NCBI GenBank assembly: GCA_020638195.1
Contig: JACKJC010000003.1
Coordinates: 62,001-126,000, forward strand
Reading direction: 5' to 3'
DNA from: Methylobacteriaceae bacterium
GTDB lineage: Bacteria; Pseudomonadota; Alphaproteobacteria; Rhizobiales; Beijerinckiaceae
DNA length: 64,000 bases
The notes beneath the pieces are model-generated. The model was not told the origin of the DNA. It made no database searches and saw only the letters and a list, made by a program, of their open reading frames with translations. Position 1 is the first letter of the stretch, and each line of letters begins with the position of its first letter. This document shows, piece after piece, positions 26,939-35,862 of this stretch. The position numbers and the translations under genes were made by a program.

Positions 26939-29185
26939 TCAATTGGCGGCGAGCGCGGCACGGGCGACGGCCGCCTGACCGAGCGACAGTCCGCCGTCGT
27001 TGGCGGGAACCGCGCGCGCATGAAGCACATCGAAACCCTTCGCACGCAAGCGGCCCGACAGATCTTCGGCGAGAATGCGGTTCATCATGCAGCCGCCGCC
27101 GAGAGCAATTCGTGCGCCGTCGATCGCCGCCGGATCAGCCACGATCCACGCAGCGAGGCCGGCGGCGAGCGTGCCGTGAAACCATTCCGCGCCCGCTCGC
27201 GCGTCTGGCGCCTCGTCGATCAGGAATGCGAGCAGCGGCGAAAAATCGAGAACGCCGTCTTCGATGCGCCAGCCGTTCTCGAGCGTGCGCGGCGTCTCGA
27301 CGAGCGCCTCGAGTTGCATCGCGGCCTGACCTTCGTAGTCCTGCCGAGCATCGAGCAGAAGCAACCCGGCCGCCGCGTCGAACAGACGGCCGAGGCTCGT
27401 CGTCGGGGACCAGGCATGTTGGTCGCGCGCCATGCCGAGCAGGGTGGTTGCGTGAGGTCGCACGCGAAATCTATCCGCGGCCGCGTCGAGGCGGCCCGTC
27501 GCCACGCAAGCCGCGAGCGCCATGCGCCAAGGCTCGCGCGCCGCGCGGTCGCCGCCGATCAGGGCCAGCGGCGCGAGATGGCCAACCCGGCTCCATTGGG
27601 CGCCATCAACGCGCAGCAGCTCGCCGCCCCAGGCCCCGCCATCGGCGCCATGGCCATGGCCGTCGAGCGCGACGCCGAGGATTGTTCCGGCGATGCCGTG
27701 TTCGGCCGCGACCGCCGCGACATGCGCGACATGGTGCTGTACGGGCACGAGCGGCAGGCGGCTCTTTTCCGCATAGCGCGTCGATAGATAGTCTGGATGC
27801 CTGTCGCAGGCGACAGCCTCCGGTGCGACGTCGAGCAGGCGGCTCATATGAGCGATTGTCTCGCGGTAGAAGCGAAGCGTTTCCGCATCCGAGAGATCGC
27901 CGGCATGTTGGGCGACAAAGGCTTCGCGCCCGCGCGTGATCGTCACCGTCGCCTTCAGATGCCCGCCGCAGGCGAGCACACACGGGCCATCCGCGCCGAG
28001 ATCGATCGGTTCCGGCGTGTAGCCCCGCGCGCGTCGAATGAAGGCTGGTGCGCCATCGAGAATCTGCACGACGGAATCGTCCGCGCGCACGACGATCTCG
28101 CGATCATGCGACACGATCAGATCGGCTATGCCGCGCAACCTGGCATGCGCTTCCACGTCGTCGGTGATCAGAGGCTCGCCGCCAGGGTTCGCGCTGGTCG
28201 CGACCAGAGCGAAATCATTGGCGCCATCACGCGGCAAGATCTGCGCCGCCTCCGCGAACAGCAGGTGATGCAGCGGCGTATAGGCCAGCATGATCCCGAT
28301 CTGCGAGAGACCTGGCGCGATCGCCTGCGGGAGATTATGGCGCGAGGGCATGAGCACGATCGGATGCGCCGGCGTCTGCGCCAGAGCCAGTTCCGCCGCG
28401 CTCGGGCGCGCGTACAGAGCCGCTGAGGCTGCGTTGGCCACCAACAGCGCGAAGGGCTTTGCATCGCGCGCCTTGCGGCGCCGTAGCTCCGCGACACTGG
28501 CGGCGTTGCGCGCATCGCACATCAGGTGATAGCCGCCGATCCCCTTCAGCGCGACGATTTTGCCGGCGCGCAGCGCTGCGACGATATCCGCGATCGAGTG
28601 AGATAGACGCGGCCCGCAATCCGGGCAGGCGATCGGCTCTGCGTGAAACCGACGATTGGTCGGGTCGACATAGTCGCTCGTACATGCAGCGCACATCGCG
28701 AATGTTGCCATCGAAGTCTGCGCGCGATCGTAGGGCAGGGCGCGCGTGAGGGTGAAGCGCGGCCCGCAATGTGTACAATTGACGAATGGATAGTGAAAGA
28801 AACGGCTGCGCGGATCGAAGAGATCTTCGAGGCAGTCGGGGCAAGTGGCGGCGTCCGGGGGAATGCGAGTGAGCGTCGCGCCGGCCGTCGAAGTGTCAAT
28901 CTCGAACTGCTCTGTGCCGAGCGGCGAAACGTCCTGAATGTCGACCGCATCGATCCGTGCGAGCGGCGGCGCCTCGGCGCGCAGGGCGGCGACGAAATCC
29001 TGCGCGTTGCGACCCTCGACCTCGATAAGTACTCCCTCTGAATCGTTGCGCACGAAACCGCCGAGCGACAGGCGGCGAGCGACGCCATAGGCGAAGGGGC
29101 GGAAGCCGACGCCCTGCACGGCGCCACGCACGCGCACGCGCAGGCGCAAGCCTGATGCAGGTTCCGTGGCTTGCGACGTCGCCAT
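26939..29185 (-). CDS. hypF: Carbamoyltransferase HypF
   Basis: 748 residues in the expected order: acylphosphatase domain (RVRGAVQGVGFRPF), two zinc fingers of Cys pairs (CPDC...CTHC and CAAC...CPDC, about residues 114-195), a YrdC-like domain (LKGIGGYHLMCDA), and a Kae1-like domain (GVALDGHGHGADG, ending IALGGGCMMN). It makes carbamoyl adenylate from carbamoyl phosphate and loads HypE. It is placed one base after hypB. Confidence 0.95.
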   Translation of the reverse strand: MATSQATEPASGLRLRVRVRGAVQGVGFRPFAYGVARRLSLGGFVRNDSEGVLIEVEGRNAQDFVAALRAEAPPLARIDAVDIQDVSPLGTEQFEIDTSTAGATLTRIPPDAATCPDCLEDLFDPRSRFFHYPFVNCTHCGPRFTLTRALPYDRAQTSMATFAMCAACTSDYVDPTNRRFHAEPIACPDCGPRLSHSIADIVAALRAGKIVALKGIGGYHLMCDARNAASVAELRRRKARDAKPFALLVANAASAALYARPSAAELALAQTPAHPIVLMPSRHNLPQAIAPGLSQIGIMLAYTPLHHLLFAEAAQILPRDGANDFALVATSANPGGEPLITDDVEAHARLRGIADLIVSHDREIVVRADDSVVQILDGAPAFIRRARGYTPEPIDLGADGPCVLACGGHLKATVTITRGREAFVAQHAGDLSDAETLRFYRETIAHMSRLLDVAPEAVACDRHPDYLSTRYAEKSRLPLVPVQHHVAHVAAVAAEHGIAGTILGVALDGHGHGADGGAWGGELLRVDGAQWSRVGHLAPLALIGGDRAAREPWRMALAACVATGRLDAAADRFRVRPHATTLLGMARDQHAWSPTTSLGRLFDAAAGLLLLDARQDYEGQAAMQLEALVETPRTLENGWRIEDGVLDFSPLLAFLIDEAPDARAGAEWFHGTLAAGLAAWIVADPAAIDGARIALGGGCMMNRILAEDLSGRLRAKGFDVLHARAVPANDGGLSLGQAAVARAALAAN

Positions 29186-29186
29186 C

Positions 29187-30074
29187 TCAGGGCGCTTTCG
29201 CGCCGCTCGCGCGCGCCTCGATCCAGGCGTAGAAGGCGGCTAGCCCCTCGCCGCTGCGGGCGGAGACGACCAGCGTCTGCAGGCGCGGATTGACGCGCAA
29301 CGCTGCGGCGAGGCACGCGCCAACGTCAAAATCGAGATGCGGCAGGAGGTCGGACTTGTTGAGCAGCATCAGATCGGCGGCGGCGAACATGTCAGGATAT
29401 TTGGCGGGCTTGTCTTCGCCTTCGGTGACGGAGAGAACGACGATCTTGTGCGCCTCGCCGAGATCGAAGGCGGCGGGGCAGACGAGATTGCCGACATTCT
29501 CGATGAACAGTAGGCCGCCGTCCTGCCGCGGCAGGTCGTCGAGCGCATGCCCGACCATATGAGCGTCGAGATGGCAGCCCTTGCCGGTGTTGATCTGGAT
29601 GGCTGGCGCGCCGGTCGCGCGAATGCGCGCCGCATCGTTCGAGGTCTGTTGATCGCCTTCGATGACCGCGATGTCGAACTTGTCCTTGAGGTCCTCGATC
29701 GCGCGGACCAGCAGCGTCGTCTTGCCCGAGCCTGGGCTTGAGACGAAATTCAGCGCGAGGACATGCTGGTCGGCGAGCCGCGCGCGGTTTTCGCGCGCAT
29801 ATTCGTCGTTCTTGGAGAGGATGTCGCGCTCGATCGAGACCATCCGCTCCTGCGTGAGTCCGGGCGCATGCGCCCCCGCGGCGCCCGCGCCATAGTCCAG
29901 CGCGCCGTGAGGCGTGTGGACATGGTCGTGGTCGTGCGAATGCGCATGATCATCATCGTGATCGTGGTCATGCGTGTGATCATGCCCATGGCCGTGATGG
30001 TGGCTATGATCGGGCGTTCCCGCCTTTCGCGTCGTTTCGATGGTGGCCGTTCCGCAACCGCAAACCGAGCACAT
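29187..30074 (-). CDS. hypB: Hydrogenase nickel incorporation GTPase HypB, histidine-rich form
   Basis: 295 residues. The start MCSVCGCG gives the N-terminal CxxCGC nickel site. Residues 23-55 contain about 15 His in HxH/DH repeats, as in nickel-storing rhizobial HypB. The GTPase domain has SSPGSGKTT (P-loop), EGDQQT, GKGCHLDAHM (metal-binding Cys and His) and LNKSDL. The start overlaps the hypA stop by one base (TGATG). Confidence 0.95.
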   Translation of the reverse strand: MCSVCGCGTATIETTRKAGTPDHSHHHGHGHDHTHDHDHDDDHAHSHDHDHVHTPHGALDYGAGAAGAHAPGLTQERMVSIERDILSKNDEYARENRARLADQHVLALNFVSSPGSGKTTLLVRAIEDLKDKFDIAVIEGDQQTSNDAARIRATGAPAIQINTGKGCHLDAHMVGHALDDLPRQDGGLLFIENVGNLVCPAAFDLGEAHKIVVLSVTEGEDKPAKYPDMFAAADLMLLNKSDLLPHLDFDVGACLAAALRVNPRLQTLVVSARSGEGLAAFYAWIEARASGAKAP

Positions 30075-30415
30075 CACTCGACCTCCATTTCCTTGACCCG
30101 CATTTCGTCGCCGCCGGTCATCTGCACCCTTCGTCCGCCGCAATGCGCGCAGGCGCCGAAACGCTCCTCCAGCGGTGTGGCTTTTTCACAGTCGAAGCAC
30201 CAGCCCTGGCCGGGCACGCTGACGATATCGAGCGCCGCGCCGTCGGCAATGGTGCCGCGTGAAACAGCGTCGAAGCAGAAGGCGAGCGCGCGTGGATCGA
30301 CATGGCCCAGCGCGCCGATTTCCAGCCGCACGAGCGTCACGCGTGAAAAGGCGCGACGGCGCGCCTCTTCCTGCAAGATGTCGACGATGCTCTCGGTCAG
30401 CGCCATTTCATGCAT
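30074..30415 (-). CDS. hypA: Hydrogenase nickel metallochaperone HypA
   Basis: 113 residues starting MHEMALTES, with the nickel-binding His 2 followed by Glu 3. The zinc site is CFDC...CAHC near residues 73-92. It delivers nickel with HypB. It overlaps the upstream hupK-like gene by 8 bases. Confidence 0.95.
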   Translation of the reverse strand: MHEMALTESIVDILQEEARRRAFSRVTLVRLEIGALGHVDPRALAFCFDAVSRGTIADGAALDIVSVPGQGWCFDCEKATPLEERFGACAHCGGRRVQMTGGDEMRVKEMEVE

Positions 30416-31415
30416 CGGCGCTCTCCACGATCTTCACTTCGACAGCGACACAGGGGTCATAGAGCGCTGCAATCCGCGCGACGGCCAGTTCGGCATCCGG
30501 CCCCGCGCCGATGTCGCTCGAGAGAAGCGCCTGTTCGAACGGGCCGCCGGGTGCGAAATTGCGATCGGTGGGTGACAGCGTCCGATACGAGAGGACGCGA
30601 TCATCGTCATTCAGTTCGACGTAGTGGAACAGGCGCCCGCGTGGCGAATCCACCGCCGCCGCGCCTTTGTTCATCCCCAGCGGTCGTGCGCGCGGCATTC
30701 CGCTTCCGTCTTCGCCACTCGCGATCGACGCCAGGCGATCGATCATCGTGACGATCGCAGCACCGCGGGCGCGGAGATGGCTGTCGATAGAGACTTGAGC
30801 TTTGGAAAGCGACGCCGAGTGCGCTTTGCCTTGCAAGCAGGCGAAGATGGCTTCGTCTTCCTCCGGATCTAGCGTGACCGGAGCCGGGACGACGCGCGAT
30901 GCGAGCAGCGGGTCGCGAGAAATCACTTGCAGAAGACGCTGGAGCCAGGTTGCGGGGGTGTCGTCGTGCAGGGCGAGACCAAGCGTCGCCGTGACTTCGC
31001 GCAAGATGAGGATGCGCCTCCGCCTGTCCGCATCCACGCTATCGGGAAGGCCGCGCAGTGCGTCGAGCGCCGTGCGCAGGCTCGCGAGAGTCGCGACGTC
31101 TGGCTGGGCGTCCGACCATGCAAGCACGAGGGAGCGCAGGTTCTCGGCAAGATGTTCACTGACGAGCGCGGCGCGCCGCTTTCGGTCAAGCACAGGCGTC
31201 GCGCCATGCGCCGCGCCGATCGCGAGCTCCGCCGCTACGCTCTGCGCAATCGGGCAGAGGGAGAAGATCATCGCCGCGCGTGCGGGAACCTCGCGCGCAG
31301 AAAGGCCGACGAAAAGCGCCTGCGCCGGCGAGGGTTCCTGCGGCCTGAGCGCGACGTCGCGCACGCGACCGGACTCCACGGTCAAACGAGTACGGATCGT
31401 CGGGGCGAGGCTCAT
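30408..31415 (-). CDS. hupK: HupK/HoxV-like hydrogenase large-subunit homologue (assembly scaffold)
   Basis: 335 residues from the ATG at 31415. The C-terminus has SPRGRLFHYVELNDD, typical of hydrogenase large subunits, and a degenerate nickel motif (DPCVAVEV instead of DPCxxC). The first motif is reduced to SLCPIAQS, so no nickel site is expected. This matches HupK/HoxV, thought to be a transient scaffold for the Fe(CN)2CO group. The ribosome site AAGGAG is 17 bases from the ATG, so a TTG at 31460 cannot be excluded. Confidence 0.78.
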   Translation of the reverse strand: MSLAPTIRTRLTVESGRVRDVALRPQEPSPAQALFVGLSAREVPARAAMIFSLCPIAQSVAAELAIGAAHGATPVLDRKRRAALVSEHLAENLRSLVLAWSDAQPDVATLASLRTALDALRGLPDSVDADRRRRILILREVTATLGLALHDDTPATWLQRLLQVISRDPLLASRVVPAPVTLDPEEDEAIFACLQGKAHSASLSKAQVSIDSHLRARGAAIVTMIDRLASIASGEDGSGMPRARPLGMNKGAAAVDSPRGRLFHYVELNDDDRVLSYRTLSPTDRNFAPGGPFEQALLSSDIGAGPDAELAVARIAALYDPCVAVEVKIVESADA

Positions 31416-31576
31416 CGGATTTCGCGCTTTTCGCTCCTTGACGCCTGGCGGGCGGAGCAAAGCGCCAAGGCTTCGAGGGCCACCGCAACCTGCGTCAATT
31501 CTCTGAAAAATCGGGGAAGTCCGAAGGCCGCGCCTTGATGCTGGTCAATGTCGGCGCGGGGCGTCGGTGGCCGCTG

Positions 31577-31873
31577 TCAGGAGCTTGCGGCGCTCTCCGG
31601 CGGCACGGGCATGCCGCCGGACAGGCCCGCGAAATGCTGCTCGAAAGGTTCGCCGCGCAAGGCGGCGGCGAGGCCTTCGAGCGCCTGGTCGATCTGCCGG
31701 GCCTCCTCGGCTTCCAGCACCCGCACCGCCGTGTCGAGATGGACGAGCACGATCGCGCCGGCCGGCTGCGCGCCGACGAGCGCCGTGCTGATCCGGCGCG
31801 TCTCGTCCATGCGACGGCACAGGGCCGACATTTCATCGCCGTCGACGACCGTCATCGGCGTTCCCATGCACAT
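31577..31873 (-). CDS. hupF: HupF: HypC-family hydrogenase chaperone
   Basis: 98 residues starting MCMGTPM, keeping the essential Cys 2. The body (LVHLDTAVRVLEAEEARQID) is HypC-like, and the C-terminal extension is that of rhizobial HupF, which protects the large subunit at higher oxygen tension. It is the first gene of the leftward operon. After its stop the same frame stays open for about 50 codons, up to an ATGA overlap with hupK; no family was recognised in that extension. Confidence 0.85.
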   Translation of the reverse strand: MCMGTPMTVVDGDEMSALCRRMDETRRISTALVGAQPAGAIVLVHLDTAVRVLEAEEARQIDQALEGLAAALRGEPFEQHFAGLSGGMPVPPESAASS

Positions 31874-31891
31874 TGGCGAATTCCCGCGTCA

Positions 31892-31915
31892 GCGCGCCGC
31901 TTATGCGCGGCGCGC
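31892..31915. promoter_or_regulatory. Strong GC hairpin between tctA and hupF
   Basis: GCGCGCCGC, TTATGC, GCGGCGCGC forms a perfect 9-bp stem. It lies 62 bases after the tctA stop and 19 bases before the hupF ATG on the transcribed minus strand. There is no T-run after it. It may limit read-through from tctABC into the hyp operon or sit in the hupF leader. Confidence 0.4.
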
Positions 31916-31976
31916 GAACAATAGCCTATAGCGCGCTAAAAATCGGTCGTTGCGCGACATCAAGGCGGCGCGTCGG

Positions 31977-33503
31977 TCAATCGAAAGCAGTCGAGGCGAG
32001 CTTGACCGGCGCGCGCGCCTTCTTGATCCGCGCATAAATCTGCAGGCCGATGAGCGCCGCGCAGATCGCCAGGAAGAAGGCGCTGATCGGGCGCTCCACG
32101 AAGGTCCCGAGATCGCCATGCGCGATATTGAGCGCGCGCCGGAAATTTTCCTCGAAGCGCGGGCCGAGCACGAAGCCGAGCAGCATCGGCGCAGGCTCGA
32201 AGCGCAGCAGCAGCAGCAGATAGCCGAAAACGCCGATGACGAGCGTCACGCCGACATCGAACAGCGAATTGCGCGTGGCGAAGACGCCGATGCAGATAAA
32301 AAACAGGGCGGACGGATAGAGATAGCGATAGGGCACCGTCAGCAGCCGCACCCAGACGCCGATCATCGGCACGTTGAGGAAGACGAGGATCAGATTGCCG
32401 ATCCAGAAGCTGGCGACCAGGCCCCAGAAGACATCCGGGTGTTCGACGATGAGGCGCGGGCCGGGCGTGATGTTGTGAATGATGAGCGCGCCGAGCAGCA
32501 ACGCCATCGCCGCGTCGCCGGGAATGCCGAGCGACATAGTGGGGATGAAGTCGCCCTGGATCGACGAATGCGTCGAAGCCTCCGGCGCCGCCACGCCGGC
32601 GATGGCGCCAGTCCCGAATTTCTCCGGGTTTTTGGACACCTTCTTTTCAGTCGCATAGGCGATGAAGGAGGCGATAACAGGGCCTGTGCCGGGAATGAGC
32701 GAGCACAGCGAGCCGACCAGCGTGCCGCGCAGGATCGGCATCGCGGCTTCCTTGGCTTCCGCCTTGGACGGGCGCATATCTTTGAATTTGAGCTTGGTGT
32801 AGGCCGTGTTGACCGGCGCCACATTGTTTACGCTGCGCAAGAATTCCGCGATGCCGAACAGGCCGAGCGCGAGCGCTACGAGTTCGATGCCGTCGGCGAG
32901 TTCGTAATGGCCGAAAGTATAGCGCTCGATGCTGGTCGCCGTATCCGTGCCGACGAGACCGAGCAACATGCCGAAGGCTGTCATGGCGACGCCCTTGAGC
33001 GGCGACCCCTTGGCGAGCGTCGATCCGGCGAGCAGGCCGAGCAACATCAGCGAGCAGATTTCTGCAGCCTGGAAGGAAAAGGCGATCTTGGCGATGTAAG
33101 GCGCCAAGAACATCATCTGCAGAATGCCGAAGGCGGCGCCAAAAACCGCGCCCATCATGGTGATGCCGAGCGCGACCCCGCCCTTGCCCTGCTGCGTCAG
33201 CGGATAGCCGTCGAGACAGGTGACAGCGTGCGGGGGATGGGAGGGCAGGTTGAGCAGGATCGAACAGATCGCGCCGCCATATTGCGCGCCGTAGAAGATG
33301 CCCGAGATCATCAGGATAGCTGCGACCGGCTGCATGCCGAAGGTAAGAGGCAGCAGGATCGACACGGCCGAAAGGACGCCCATGCCTGGCAGCACGCCGA
33401 CCAGATTGCCGATCAGAACGCCAATGAAGCAGTAGAGCAGATTGTGCGGTTGCAGCGCGACCTCGAAGCCATGCGCGAGATCGACCAGGCTCGTCCAGAA
33501 CAT
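31977..33503 (-). CDS. tctA: Tripartite tricarboxylate transporter, large membrane subunit TctA
   Basis: 508 residues with about ten to twelve transmembrane segments. The TctA signatures are GNLVGVLPGMGVLSAVSILLP near the start and SLIPGTGPVIASFIAYATEKK in the middle, with PEASTHSSIQGDFIPTMSLGIPGDAAMALLLGAL after it. It is the channel subunit of a sodium- or proton-driven tripartite importer for carboxylates or related anions. It lies 3 bases after tctB. Confidence 0.93.
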   Translation of the reverse strand: MFWTSLVDLAHGFEVALQPHNLLYCFIGVLIGNLVGVLPGMGVLSAVSILLPLTFGMQPVAAILMISGIFYGAQYGGAICSILLNLPSHPPHAVTCLDGYPLTQQGKGGVALGITMMGAVFGAAFGILQMMFLAPYIAKIAFSFQAAEICSLMLLGLLAGSTLAKGSPLKGVAMTAFGMLLGLVGTDTATSIERYTFGHYELADGIELVALALGLFGIAEFLRSVNNVAPVNTAYTKLKFKDMRPSKAEAKEAAMPILRGTLVGSLCSLIPGTGPVIASFIAYATEKKVSKNPEKFGTGAIAGVAAPEASTHSSIQGDFIPTMSLGIPGDAAMALLLGALIIHNITPGPRLIVEHPDVFWGLVASFWIGNLILVFLNVPMIGVWVRLLTVPYRYLYPSALFFICIGVFATRNSLFDVGVTLVIGVFGYLLLLLRFEPAPMLLGFVLGPRFEENFRRALNIAHGDLGTFVERPISAFFLAICAALIGLQIYARIKKARAPVKLASTAFD

Positions 33504-33506
33504 GGC

Positions 33507-33983
33507 TCAGAATCCCCTGATGATCGGCATCTGCACACGCAGGCCGAAGGAAAGTACGACGATTGCGAAAGCGGTTATGCCGAGCGCGAGAACGGCCGCG
33601 CTTTTCCATGTGTTCTGGCGGTCGCCGATAGCGGCCAGGAACACGCAGGCGAAGGTAGCCGGCGCCATGCCGGCATAGGCGCCGAGCACGATGAAGGCGA
33701 CGACGCCGGCGAAGATCGCGGCCCAGCCGCGCAGGTCGACTCCGACTCGATGGCCGTGCGCCATGGGACCGTAGGCGTCGCCTTCCTTGCCTCCAGCCGA
33801 AGCGACGATGCCAACGCCGAGACCGGCGATCAGAACACTGAGAATGAGCGGAAAGAATCCAGGCCCCATCTCGCGAAGCGAGCCGAGATCGTAGGTCGTC
33901 GCGACATAACCGGCGAAGACGCCGATGAGGATCATCAACGCGCCCGCGTAATAGTCGCGTTGCCGTTCAAAACGCTTCATCAT
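33507..33983 (-). CDS. tctB: Tripartite tricarboxylate transporter, small membrane subunit TctB
   Basis: 158 residues with four transmembrane segments and the TctB start FERQRDYYAGALMILIGVFAGY and SLREMGPGFFPLILSVLIAGLG. It pairs with TctA. Two adjacent ATGs (33983, 33980) are both possible; the ribosome site is weak. Confidence 0.88.
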   Translation of the reverse strand: MMKRFERQRDYYAGALMILIGVFAGYVATTYDLGSLREMGPGFFPLILSVLIAGLGVGIVASAGGKEGDAYGPMAHGHRVGVDLRGWAAIFAGVVAFIVLGAYAGMAPATFACVFLAAIGDRQNTWKSAAVLALGITAFAIVVLSFGLRVQMPIIRGF

Positions 33984-34068
33984 GATGCTACCGTCCGGTT
34001 CTAGATGCGCGCCATCCGCCCGGCGGCTCGAAAAAAAGCTGCCGGGCAAATTGCGTTCTGGACGAATT

Positions 34069-35031
34069 TTATTTGCCGGCGAGCCCGGCCGCCTCGATCA
34101 CCGGCTTCCAGCGCTCGTAGTCGGCTTTCTGGATCGCGCCGAGCTCTTCGGGCGTCGTGCCGGTGGCGCGCAGGTAGACCGATTTGGCGCGCGCCTGGAA
34201 CGATTCCGAATGGATCGCCTCGAGCAGCGCCTTGTTGAGCTTGGCGATCTTGTCCTTAGGCGTCGCGGCAGGCGCAAAAATGCCGTACCAGCCGGAGCCC
34301 TCGATCTTGAAACCCTGGTCGACGAAGGTCGGCACGTCGGGCAGATAGGGCGAGCGCGTCTTGCCCGATGTCGCGAGCAGATGAATCGCGCCGGCCTTGT
34401 GCTGCGCGATCAGATCGGCGAGCGGCGCGCAGACGAGCGCGGTTTCGCCGGACATGGCGGCCGTAAGCGCCGGCGCTGTGCCCTTGTAGGCGACGGCGTG
34501 AATTTTCACTCCGGCGTCGGCGCCGTACTTGATCGGCAGGAGATGCGGCAGCGCGCCCAGGCCCGGCACGCCGACGTTGCCCTTGTCCGGGTTCTTCTTC
34601 AGCCACGCCGTCAGTTCGGCGAGCGTCTTGGCGCCCGACATGGGGCCAGCCGCCAGGCCGAAGTCGAACGAGAGGGCCTGCGTGACCGGCGCGAAATCCT
34701 TGAAGGCGTCATAGGGCAGGCTCTTGAACACGGTGGGGAACAGAACCATCGTGCCGAAGGGCGTGAACAGCAGCGTGTTGCCGTCGGGCGCGGCGTGCTT
34801 GACCTCGCGCACGCCGATGCGACCGTCCGCGCCGGGCTTGTTTTCGACGATTGCCGAAATGCCGAGCTTCTTCTGCAGATCGTCGGCCAGCACACGCACG
34901 AGAATGTCGCCGCCGCTGCCCGGCGCATAGGGGTAGATGAATTTCAGGAGATCGGCCGCAAAAGCCTGCCCGCCGAGAACGCCGCCAGCAGCCGCGGTCG
35001 CGACGCCAGCCATGAATTTCCGTCTGTCCAT
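34069..35031 (-). CDS. tctC: Tripartite tricarboxylate transporter substrate-binding protein TctC (Bug family)
   Basis: 320 residues with a Tat-like signal (MDRRKFMAGVATAAAGG, cleavage near AFAAD). The Bug-family motifs are FIYPYAPGSGGDILVRVLADDLQKKLG and NKPGADGRIGVREV. The ATG at 35031 follows GGGAGGACAAA; the longer frame to 35346 is not needed. It captures the ligand in the periplasm. It is the first gene of the tct operon, and a MarR regulator lies upstream on the same strand. Confidence 0.92.
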   Translation of the reverse strand: MDRRKFMAGVATAAAGGVLGGQAFAADLLKFIYPYAPGSGGDILVRVLADDLQKKLGISAIVENKPGADGRIGVREVKHAAPDGNTLLFTPFGTMVLFPTVFKSLPYDAFKDFAPVTQALSFDFGLAAGPMSGAKTLAELTAWLKKNPDKGNVGVPGLGALPHLLPIKYGADAGVKIHAVAYKGTAPALTAAMSGETALVCAPLADLIAQHKAGAIHLLATSGKTRSPYLPDVPTFVDQGFKIEGSGWYGIFAPAATPKDKIAKLNKALLEAIHSESFQARAKSVYLRATGTTPEELGAIQKADYERWKPVIEAAGLAGK

Positions 35032-35108
35032 TTTGTCCTCCCTCGTTTTGGTTGCATCCGTCCGGCTCTTGTCTCCTCCTGGCCGGTCGAACATTGGCGG
35101 CTCAAAAT

Positions 35109-35729
35109 CTATGAGCCGCTCGCACGGGCGTTGACGCGCCCGCCATTCCTGTGTTGCGCAGCACGAGCTGCGGGAATTCCGACCTTTCGCGCTGGACGCT
35201 GGCGGCCGGACGCCTCTTCCACATCGCTGCCCTGACGCGACTGTGGCGCGAACAGGTCGTCGTATGATTGCGCGGCGGTCGCCGTCACCTTGTCGAGAAG
35301 ACGAACGAATTCGGTCTGCTCCGACGCGCTGAGCGCTCCCATCCATTCTGAGTGACGCGTGAAAGCGAATTTGAGAACCTTGTCGTGCAAGCGGCGCCCC
35401 TTGGCGGTCGGCTCGAACAGGGTCTGGCGACGGTCGTGGACGCTCGGGCTGTGCGCCACGAGGCTATTGTCGATCAGGATCGAGATGGTCCGGCTGAGCT
35501 GGCCCTTGTCGAGATAGAGTTCGCCCGCGATGTCGGCCAGCGTCGCCGGCGGGCGGGCGCAAATCACGCCGAGCACGCGCCATTCCCCAAGGCTCAGTCC
35601 GAATTCACGCAACACCCGCGACTGCCCGGTGCGATCGCCGATCGTGGCGAGACGCGCGATCCTGAACATCAGGACATCGCGAATGTCCTGAAGCTGGTCG
35701 GGGTCGAGGGCGGGCCGGCGATCTGACAT
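35109..35729 (-). CDS. MarR-family transcriptional regulator
   Basis: 206 residues with a winged helix (LSLGEWRVLGVICARPPATLADIAGELYLDKGQLSRTISIL, then a wing with DRRQTLFEPTAKG). The C-terminal 40 residues are an extra basic, disordered tail. It lies between tctC and the divergent sulfatase gene and probably controls one or both. Confidence 0.88.
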   Translation of the reverse strand: MSDRRPALDPDQLQDIRDVLMFRIARLATIGDRTGQSRVLREFGLSLGEWRVLGVICARPPATLADIAGELYLDKGQLSRTISILIDNSLVAHSPSVHDRRQTLFEPTAKGRRLHDKVLKFAFTRHSEWMGALSASEQTEFVRLLDKVTATAAQSYDDLFAPQSRQGSDVEEASGRQRPARKVGIPAARAAQHRNGGRVNARASGS

Positions 35730-35750
35730 CTCACGTTCATCTTGATACTT

Positions 35751-35782
35751 TCAATTATTGATTTTATCATGAAATTGGATAA
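35751..35782. promoter_or_regulatory. Candidate MarR operators in the marR/sulfatase divergent region
   Basis: Two adjacent dyads lie in an AT-rich island between the MarR gene and the sulfatase gene. TCAATTATTGA (35751-35761) is palindromic except for its central base. TTATC-N9-GATAA follows at 35764-35782. MarR proteins usually bind such palindromes beside their own gene. Confidence 0.4.
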
Positions 35783-35862
35783 GGTCAAGCGGCGCCCCGC
35801 GCATCTGTTGCGTCGGCGAACGAAGCGCGTAAAAGCGTCAAAGAAATCAGGGAGGCATTCGG

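Noticed and set aside
29900..30010. Repeat-rich His stretch as a DNA tandem repeat or CRISPR-like array
   Set aside because: It is codon repetition for the His-rich nickel-binding region of HypB, with no spacer structure.
31950..34004. 684-codon plus-strand frame opposite tctA and tctB
   Set aside because: Shadow of membrane-protein codons; the translation is charged and repetitive with no family match.
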